A stretch of 64,000 nt of DNA from Gaiellasilicea sp963765705 (GTDB taxonomy: Bacteria > Actinomycetota > Thermoleophilia > Gaiellales > Gaiellaceae): contig CAVXXJ010000001.1 in NCBI GenBank assembly GCA_963765705.1, positions 186,001 to 250,000 on the forward strand, written 5' to 3'. The notes below the pieces were generated by a model. The model was not told where the DNA came from. It worked only from the letters and a program-made list of their open reading frames with translations, and did not search any database. Shown piece after piece: positions 57,012-64,000 of the stretch. Positions within the stretch are counted from its first letter, which is position 1, and the number at the start of each line of letters is the position of its first letter. Both the position numbers and the translations under genes were made by a program.

Positions 57012-57757
57012 CCGGAGAACACTACGCGCTCGGCGTGCTCGATCACCTCGGCCTGCGGCGGCGGCGTGCGCATCAGCTCTTCGATCTGCTCGAACCTGGG
57101 CACGCCCGCCGCGCGCATTTGCTCGATCGCCGACTCGAGGTCGTACGGCGTCCGGCGCAGCTCGACGTCCGGCCCGAGCAGCGCCCAGTAGGCGTATCCC
57201 GGCTCGAGCTCGTACGGCAGGCCGACGCTGCCCGGGTTGAGCAGCCGCGTCTCCCCCACCCGCCGGTCGTACTGCATGTGCGTGTGCGCCGTGACGACGC
57301 AAGCCTCCTCCACGCCGGCAGTGAACTCTGCGACGCGCTCGTCCGGTGTCTCGGCGGTGACGCACTCCTCGTCGCTACGCGGGGAGCCGTGGCAGAAGCG
57401 CGTCGGGCCGAGCGCGCCGACGTCCACGACGACGTGCTGGAGCGTGCTGCTCACGTAGTCGCTCAACTCCGAGTCGTCGTGTTGCCTGTACTGCCAACGC
57501 GCGACCTCCGAGTCGCGCAGCTTCCGCTCCACGAGCTCGCGCTCCGAGTTGCCGCGTACGAAGCGCGCCCGGTCGCGCCACGGCTCGAGCAGTGCGAGAG
57601 TCTCGCGCGGCAGGGCGCCCCAGGTCAGGTCGCCGCAGGAGACGATCAGGTCCGGTTGCTCCCGTTCGAGCTCGGCGAGCACGGCCTCGAGCGCCAAGGC
57701 ATTGCCATGGACGTCCGCGAGCGCCGCGACCCGAGCGGCGCTAGATCCGGCCGGCAA
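57008..57757 (-). CDS. Calcineurin-like metallophosphoesterase
   Basis: 249 aa. Metal-site motifs of the YfcE/MPP superfamily are complete: AALADVHGNALALEAVL (DxH, read as DVHGN), IVSCGDLTWG (GD), FVRGNSERE (GNxE), FCHGSPRSDEE (H), VVTAHTHMQYDR (GHTH-like AHTH) and LLNPGSVGLPYE. No ATG/GTG precedes DVHGN; TTG 57757 (LPAGSSAARVAAL) is the best start and overlaps atpC by 17 bases, so translation is coupled. It cleaves a phosphodiester or nucleotide; the substrate is unknown. Confidence 0.8.
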   Translation of the reverse strand: MPAGSSAARVAALADVHGNALALEAVLAELEREQPDLIVSCGDLTWGALPRETLALLEPWRDRARFVRGNSERELVERKLRDSEVARWQYRQHDDSELSDYVSSTLQHVVVDVGALGPTRFCHGSPRSDEECVTAETPDERVAEFTAGVEEACVVTAHTHMQYDRRVGETRLLNPGSVGLPYELEPGYAYWALLGPDVELRRTPYDLESAIEQMRAAGVPRFEQIEELMRTPPPQAEVIEHAERVVFSG

Positions 57758-58166
57758 CGGTGAGCTGGTTCTCGGCGTGCTGGATCCGCTGCTCGAGCTG
57801 CCAGCGGTCCGCCTTCGACTCGCCGCTCTCGACCTTCTCCAGCTCGGCCTTCGCCGTCTCGAGCTGCGCCTGCGCCCGGGCGTCGTCGATCTCACGGACG
57901 TCGATGGCGTCGTCGACCAGGGCGATCGCACGGTCGAGCTCGACCTTGAAGAAGCCGGAGCCCGTTGCGAGCTCGAGCACCTCACCGCCGCCGAGATGCA
58001 CGCGCGTCGAGCCTGCCTTGAGAGTCGCGACGAGCGGCGCGTGCCGCGCGAGCACGCCGATCTCACCGGCCGCGCCGGGGACGATCAGCATCTCCGCCTC
58101 GCCGCGGAACGCGTCACCCTCGGGGGTGACGACCGCGACGTCGAACTTCGGGTGCGCGTCGGCCAT
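57741..58166 (-). CDS. atpC: ATP synthase F1 epsilon subunit
   Basis: 141 aa. N-terminal beta barrel (FDVAVVTPEGDAFRGEAEMLIVPGAAGEIGVLARHAPLVATLKAG, GSGFFKVELDRAIALVDDAID) and a C-terminal two-helix hairpin (DDARAQAQLETAKAELEKV...LEQRIQHAENQLTV). It couples the rotor to catalysis and inhibits ATP hydrolysis. ATG 58166 overlaps the atpD stop (TAATG). Standard atpD-atpC order; the rest of the atp operon is not beside it. Confidence 0.93.
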   Translation of the reverse strand: MADAHPKFDVAVVTPEGDAFRGEAEMLIVPGAAGEIGVLARHAPLVATLKAGSTRVHLGGGEVLELATGSGFFKVELDRAIALVDDAIDVREIDDARAQAQLETAKAELEKVESGESKADRWQLEQRIQHAENQLTVAGRI

Positions 58167-59597
58167 TACGCCGCTGCGGCCGCAGACTTCTCGGCCTTGG
58201 CGACGGCGCCCTCGATCGTGCCGACCATGTAGAAGGCCGCCTCGGGCAGGTCGTCGTGCTTGCCCTCGATCACCTCGCGGAAGCCCTTGATCGTGTCCTC
58301 GAGCTTGACGTACTCGCCCGGCGTGCCGGTGAACTGCTCGGCGACGAAGTTCGGCTGCGAGAGGAAGCGCTCGACCTTGCGGGCGCGCGAGACGACGAGC
58401 TTGTCCTCGTCGGTCAGCTCGTCCATGCCGAGGATCGCGATGATGTCCTGCAGGTCCTTGTAGCGCTGCAGCACCTGCTGCACCTGGGTCGCGACGTGGT
58501 AGTGCTCCTCGGAGACGATCCCCGGCTGGAGCGCGCGGGAGGTCGAGTCGAGCGGGTCGACGGCCGGGTAGATCCCCTTCTCGACGATCGCCCGCGAGAG
58601 GACGGTGGTCGCGTCGAGGTGCGCGAACGTGTTCGCCGGCGCCGGGTCGGTGAGGTCGTCGGCGGGGACGTAGATCGCCTGCACCGACGTGACGGAGCCC
58701 GTCTTCGTGGACGTGATCCGCTCCTGCAGCTGCCCCATCTCGGTGGCGAGCGTCGGCTGGTAGCCGACGGCGCTCGGCATGCGGCCGAGGAGCGCCGAGA
58801 CCTCCGAGCCCGCCTGGACGAAGCGGAAGATGTTGTCGATGAAGAGCAGCGTGTCCTGGCCCTGATCGCGGAAGTACTCGGCCATCGTCAGGCCGGAGAG
58901 GCCGACGCGGAGGCGCGCGCCCGGCGGCTCGTTCATCTGCCCGTAGACGAGCGCGACCTTGTCGATCACCTCGGACTCGGTCATCTCCAGGAAGAGGTCG
59001 TTCCCCTCGCGGGTGCGCTCGCCGACGCCGGCGAAGACGGAGACGCCGCCGTGCTGCTGCGCGACGTTGTGGATCAGCTCCTGGATCAGGACGGTCTTGC
59101 CGGTGCCCGCGCCGCCGAAGAGGCCGATCTTGCCGCCCTTCACGTACGGGGCGATCAGGTCGACGACCTTGATCCCGGTCTCGAAGATCTCGACCGTCGG
59201 GGAGAGGTCGCGGAACGCCGGCGGATCGCGGTGGATCGGCCAGCGCTCGACGTCCTTGCCCGCAGCCTCCTTGCTGTCGATCGGCTCGCCGATCACGTTC
59301 CAGATCCGGCCGAGCGTCGCGTCGCCGACCGGCACCGAGATCGGAGCGCCCGTGTCGACCACGTCGACGCCGCGCGCGAGGCCGTCGGTCGTGTCCATCG
59401 CCACGGCGCGCACGCGATCGTCGCCGAGGTGCTGCTGCACCTCTGCGATCAGCGTCCGGGTGCTGCCGTCCGCGGTCGGCACCTCGATCGCTGAGGGCGT
59501 TGTAGATCCCGGGAAGGACATCCGGGAAGACGGCGTCGATGACGACGCCCTTGATCTCGACGATCTTGCCGGCGGTTCCCTGCGCGTGCTCAGACAT
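58166..59597 (-). CDS. atpD: ATP synthase F1 beta subunit (one frame slip)
   Basis: Catalytic subunit, about 477 aa after repair. ATG 59597 (EHAQGTAGKIVEIKGVVIDAVFP) with GGAGC upstream; a slip near 59492 (one extra base in CTCAGCGATC) then IEVPTADGSTRTLI. P-loop GGAGTGKTVLIQELI, catalytic Glu in GERTREGNDL, Walker B TLLFIDNIFRF, DELSEED-like region DELTDEDKLVVSRARK and the conserved LSQPNFVAEQFTG. The upstream 190 bp hold no atpG, so the atpDC pair is separate from atpAG here, with its own promoter (possible TAGACT box at 59664). Confidence 0.93.
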
Positions 59598-59785
59598 GTG
59601 GCTCCTGGAAGATGATCTCGGTGGGTAGGAAGCGCGGCGCGACGGCGCCGCAAACGCGCCCGCAGTCTACCCGAGCGTCTCGGCACACCCGTCGGTTCGG
59701 AGAGCTTGAGAAGCGCCTCTACACGAGAGGCGTGGTCGAGCGCTCAGACGTGGGCGCTGACCAGGTTCGGCAGCATGAGCTGAGC
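59598..59785. other. Gene-free stretch upstream of atpD
   Basis: No conserved protein is visible on either strand; in particular there is no trace of the C-terminus of an F1 gamma subunit. A 10-codon ORF on the minus strand (MLPNLVSAHV) is too short to judge. It presumably holds the atpD promoter. Confidence 0.5.
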
Positions 59786-60264
59786 TTACGCCGGCTGGTT
59801 GCCGAAGTGGCGCGCGGGCCGGTTGCGAGCCTCGAGCGCGGCGACGATCACTTCGCGACGGAGATCGCGCAGCGCCTGCTGCTCTGCCTGGTCGCCGCCG
59901 CGAGAAGTCGAGCACCGGCCGGGCGGAGCGACTCCCGCTCGCCGGCGGAGAGCGGCGCCCTCGAGGCGATGCCGAGCGCCATCACGGCGACCGCAGCGGC
60001 AGCTCCGACCGTGCGGACGCGGGCGGTGAGGCCCCCCGGCGCCAGGTCGGGATCGCGACGGGCTGCGGAAGCGGCTGGAGCGCCGCCGCCCGCAGCTCGG
60101 CCGCGACGGCCGCGACCTGCAGCGGCGAAGCGGTTGCACGCGCCGCAGCGTGCAAGGTGCGAGTCGAGCAGCTTCTGCTCGAGCTCGGACAGCTCGCCGT
60201 CGGGCGCCAGCGATGCCCACGAGCACGCGCGTTCGCACGCTGCCGCTCTTGCAAATCTCGTCAT
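59786..60264 (-). CDS. Anti-sigma-factor-like protein with zinc-finger (frame slips)
   Basis: About 160 aa. ATG 60264 (or 60270). The N-terminus has RACSWASLAPDGELSELEQKLLDSHLARCGACNRFAA, matching the HxxxCxxC zinc-finger anti-sigma domain, then a linker and one transmembrane helix (VRTVGAAAAVAVMALGIASRA), then an outside tail (DQAEQQALRDLRREVIVAALEARNRPARHFGNQPA) seen in another frame. Slips near 60055 and 59920. Such proteins hold an ECF sigma factor at the membrane; no ECF gene is adjacent. Distance to atpD is about 190 bp. Confidence 0.65.
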
Positions 60265-60322
60265 GCCCATTCCGACGAGTGGTGCGGAGGGGAAGTTAGG
60301 CCGGATTGGGTGCTGGCTTGGA

Positions 60323-60683
60323 TCAAATGAGCTCTGCATTGGAATCGACGGCGGCGCCGAGCGCGATCAGCACGACGCCGATCAGGACGAGCAGCCCGGA
60401 CATGTTGAACGTCTCCGCCTGCTCGTCGCCCGAGACCACGCGCACGCCGCGTGGCCGGCGCAGGCCGACCAGTCCCTCCTCGTTCGCGACGCGGAACGGG
60501 CCCCGGTTGCCGGTGAAGAAGCCGCCCAGCAGGAGCGCGCAGCCGACGAGATAGAACCCGACCGCCACCGAGCGGTCCGACACGCGCACCGAGCCCGAGT
60601 CCGAGCAGGAGCGAGGCTGCCGCGGTCACGAGGGCGATCCCCCCGAGCAAGGTGAAGAAGCGCCGGGCTGCCGCGACGAGCAC
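60323..60683 (-). CDS. Small membrane protein (one frame slip)
   Basis: About 119 aa. GTG 60683: a first helix VLVAAARRFFTLLGGIALVTAAASLLLGL, then after a slip near 60590 VSDRSVAVGFYLVGCALLLGGFFTGNRGPFRV (second helix), a loop GVRVVSGDEQAETFNMSG and a last helix LLVLIGVVLIALGAAV. The start follows oppF-2's stop by 3 bp on the same strand. Function unknown. Confidence 0.6.
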
Positions 60684-60686
60684 CGC

Positions 60687-61745
60687 TCACCCCGTGTCGG
60701 TGACGCTGCCGACCAGTGCGAGCACCGGTGCGCGCTCGATCTCGTCGCCCGTCATCGGCCAGCGCTCGAGCGGGTAGTGGCAGGCGGCGCCGTGCCCGGG
60801 CCCGAAGTCGTAGAGCGGCGGCTCGTCGACGTCGCAATGCCCTTCGTGGAAGCGCGGGCAGCGCGGGTGGAAGCGGCAGGCGCTCGGCGGGTTGATCGGG
60901 TTCGGCACGTCGCCCTCGAGCACGATCCCGCGGCGCAGGCGCCCGCGCTCCGGATTCGGGATCGGCACGGCCGAGAGGAGCGCGCCCGTGTACGGATGCT
61001 TGGGCGTCGCGTAGAGCTGCTCCTTGTTCGCGATCTCGGCGATCTTGCCGAGGTACATCACGAGGACGCGGTCGGAGATGTGGCGGACGACGTTCAGGTC
61101 GTGCGCGATGAAGACGTAGGTGAGCCCGAAGTCGCGCTGCAGGTCCTTGAGCAGGTTCAGGATCTGCGCCTGCACCGAGACGTCGAGCGCGGAGACGGGC
61201 TCGTCGCAGACGATCAGCTTCGGGTTGACCGCGAGCGCGCGCGCGACGCCGATCCGCTGCCGCTGCCCGCCGGAGAACTCGTGCGGGAAGCGGTTGTAGT
61301 GCTCCGGGTTCAGGCCGACGACCTCGAGCAGCTCCTGGACGCGGCGCTTGATCTCCGCGTCGCGTGCCGATCTTGTGCACCTGGAGCGCCTCGGCGACGA
61401 TGAAGCCGACCCGCTTGCGCTGGTTCAGGCTCGCGTACGGGTCCTGGAAGATCATCATCAGCTCGCGCCGGATCGGGCGCATGTCCGTTCGGTTCAGGTG
61501 GGTGATGTCGCGGCCGCCGAAGGTGATCCTGCCGCTCGTCGGATCGAGCAGCCGCATCAGGCAGCGCGCCATCGTCGACTTGCCGCAGCCCGACTCGCCG
61601 ACGACGCCGAGCGTCTCGCCCTGCTTGACCGTGAAGCTGATCCCGTCGACGGCCTTGACGCTCGCGACCTGCTTCTGGAAGACGATCCCGCGCGTGACGG
61701 GGAAGTGCTTGACGAGGTCCTCGACGACGAGCAGGTCCTCCGCCA

Positions 61746-61746
<1 letters not shown>
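60687..61746 (-). CDS. Second oligopeptide ABC transporter ATPase, OppF type (one or more slips)
   Basis: About 352 aa. ATG 61746. Walker A GESGCGKST, Q-loop MIFQDPYASLNQRKR, then a slip near 61370; Walker B (LIVCDEPVSALDVS), H-loop FIAHDLNVV, and a C-terminal Opp extension with Cys cluster CRFHPRCPRFHEGHC. It pairs with the ATPase at 61746-62772 for a second peptide importer. TGATG overlap with that gene shows coupling. Confidence 0.88.
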
Positions 61747-62770
<1,024 letters not shown>

Positions 62771-62772
<2 letters not shown>

Positions 62773-62940
62773 TAGTGGTTCTCCCGGTGCCGACTTCGCG
62801 TCTCTGGCGTGCGAGCTGCAAGCCAGGCTAGGACGCAGGGAGCGGGCATGCAAGGCTGCATGTCCGCGACCGAGGACAACGCATGGCGCCGCAGATCGCG
62901 CGCCAGAGGCGCTCTAGTTGGTGCCGGGAGGACCACTAAG
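62771..62940. repeat. Imperfect inverted-repeat element between oppB-2 and oppD-2
   Basis: The arm 62771-62819 and the reverse complement of 62891-62940 match at about 39 of 50 positions (shared blocks TTAGTGGT, CTCCCGG, CTCTGGCG, GCGA, CTGC). The loop of about 70 bp has its own GCATG repeats. Arm ends include the oppB stop and the oppD start. MITE-like, or a large intercistronic RNA hairpin. Confidence 0.55.
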
Positions 62941-63917
62941 TCAGCCTAATCCGGGGATCGATGACCGCATAGAGCAGGTCGACGATCAGGTTGAAGACGA
63001 TGATGCAGAGCGTCGAGAAGACGACGATGCCCTGGATCACCGGCAGGTCGAAGTTCTCGTAGCTCTGCAGCACCTGCCGGCCGAGGCCGGGGAGCGAGTA
63101 GACCGACTCGGTGAAGATCGCGCCTCCGAGCGCGAGGCCGATGTCCATGCCGAGGATCGTCACCACCGGCAGCAGGCTGTTCCGGAGGACGTGCGAGCGG
63201 ATCACCTGGCGCTCGGGTGCGCCCTTGGCGCGCGCGGTGCGGACGTAGTCCTCGTTCATCGTCTCCATCACGTTCGCCCGGATCAGGCGCACGTAGAGCG
63301 CGGCGAAGAGGATCGCGAACGTCAGCCAGGGCAGGATCATGTGGTAGGCCCACTGCACGGGACCGCCGTGCTCCTGCGAGGGGTTGAAGAAGTCCGCATA
63401 GCCCGTGATCGGCGTGTGCGGCAGGTCCCACTCCTGGAACTTGAAGCCGAACAGGTACGCGAAGATCAGCCCGATCCAGACCGGGTGCGCCGAGAGCCCG
63501 ATCAGGACGAAGACCATCCCCGCCCGGTCGATCAGCGAGCGCGGCCTCAGCGCCGAGATGATCCCGACGGGGATCGAGAGCGCCAGCCAGAGGACGGCGC
63601 CGCCGAAGACGAGCGCGGCCGTCACGGGCGCAGCGCGCAGGACGACGTCGTTCACGTCCTGCCGGTTGACGAACGACGTGCCCGAGAGACTGCTCGCCGA
63701 CGAGCTGCCAGACGAAGCGCCCGTACTGCTGCCAGACCGGCTCGTCGAGATGGAGCCGCTCCGCGACACGCTGCACGTCCTCCGGCGTCGCGCCCTGCCC
63801 TGCCGCGAGCCGGGCCGGGTCGGACGGCGTGACGTAGAAGATCACGTACGTCACGACCGTGACCGCGACGAACAGCACCATCGCCCAGAGCAGTCGTCGG
63901 ATCAGGTACTGGAGCAG
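62936..63917 (-). CDS. Second oligopeptide ABC transporter permease, OppB type (one slip)
   Basis: About 327 aa. Helix 1 (YLIRRLLWAMVLFVAVTVVTYVIFY), VTPSDPARLAAGQGATPEDV, VTAALVFGGAVLWLALSIPVG, WIGLIFAYLFGFKFQEWDLP, EAA loop NEDYVRTARAKGAPERQVI, and VYSLPGLGRQVLQSYE with C-terminus DLLYAVIDPRIRLT. The first ATG (63881) would cut helix 1; CTG 63917 keeps it and a TAA lies just before. Slip near 63690. OppC and OppA of this set are not in view and may lie beyond the right edge. Confidence 0.85.
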
Positions 63918-64000
63918 AGTCGGCCTTTCGCGGATCTCCGGTGGTTACAGGGGTCGATGCCGAAACCGGTGGTGCGGCGGGCGGGACGCCGCAGCGCCCC
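63918..64000. other. Right-edge stretch, no gene recognised
   Basis: Only 83 bases remain; GGAGATCC on the minus strand may serve as ribosome site for the oppB-2 CTG start. Nothing else is visible. Confidence 0.4.

Overview
This looks like the chromosome of a high-GC actinobacterium, most likely class Thermoleophilia (Gaiellales/Solirubrobacterales type). I infer this from the very GC-rich coding, the WhiG/FliA-type sigma factor, PadR, LysE and TolB-like secreted proteins, SpoIID/LytB, an SBP56-type methanethiol oxidase, and many starts set 6-8 nt after a TANNNT box (leaderless mRNAs). No phage, plasmid, IS transposase or CRISPR array is visible.

Layout. 1-9.9 kb: folD (cut by the window edge), an HMG-CoA reductase next to a ferritin-like diiron protein and a thioesterase, then secreted or envelope proteins (pre-peptidase-type repeats, Tat-exported intradiol dioxygenase, lipoprotein, DHFR-like reductase, beta-propeller). 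10-14 kb: tRNA-Cys, two tiny membrane proteins, a zinc ribbon, and a same-strand cassette of TPR protein, 31-aa leader-like peptide and secreted trypsin-like protease. 14-19.4 kb: methanethiol oxidase behind a strong operator, tRNA-Gly, RNase HI-like protein, cupin, aldehyde dehydrogenase, LysE exporter. 19.4-23 kb: autoregulated PadR, EF-G-like GTPase, sigma-28. 23.3-25.4 kb: tRNA-Trp followed by a 2-kb block of orphan genes bracketed by 44-bp direct repeats. 25.4-29.8 kb: cupin, HD-GYP protein behind a sigma-28-type promoter, methylcrotonyl-CoA carboxylase beta subunit.

29.5-64 kb: FAD oxidoreductase plus DapA-like lyase, a propeller fused to RTX-like repeats, enoyl-CoA hydratase, clan-A glycosidase, SpoIID protein, biotin carboxylase/BCCP, SCP2, acyl-CoA dehydrogenase, a complete oppABCDF set, YcnI-like protein, MBL-rhodanese protein, threonine ammonia-lyase, MeaB, MFS, metH behind a structured leader, a reductase, a phosphoesterase, atpC/atpD, an anti-sigma-like protein and part of a second opp set. 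The acyl-CoA genes (mccB, hydratase, mccA, dehydrogenase) are scattered but would work together in branched-chain acyl-CoA (leucine) breakdown, whose HMG-CoA product is also the substrate of the reductase at 1.4 kb.

From about 29.5 kb on, most genes carry single-base frame slips, mostly one extra base in a short G/C run, whereas almost all genes before that point are intact. I read this as sequence error in a poorly polished stretch rather than gene decay; coordinates there span the whole gene across the slips.

The best leads for something new are the TPR-peptide-protease cassette (a possible peptide-signalling system), AT-rich perfect palindromes with a shared GTGTT-N5-AACAC core that lie in or beside genes, the sigma-28 promoters near the HD-GYP gene, and the structured metH leader.
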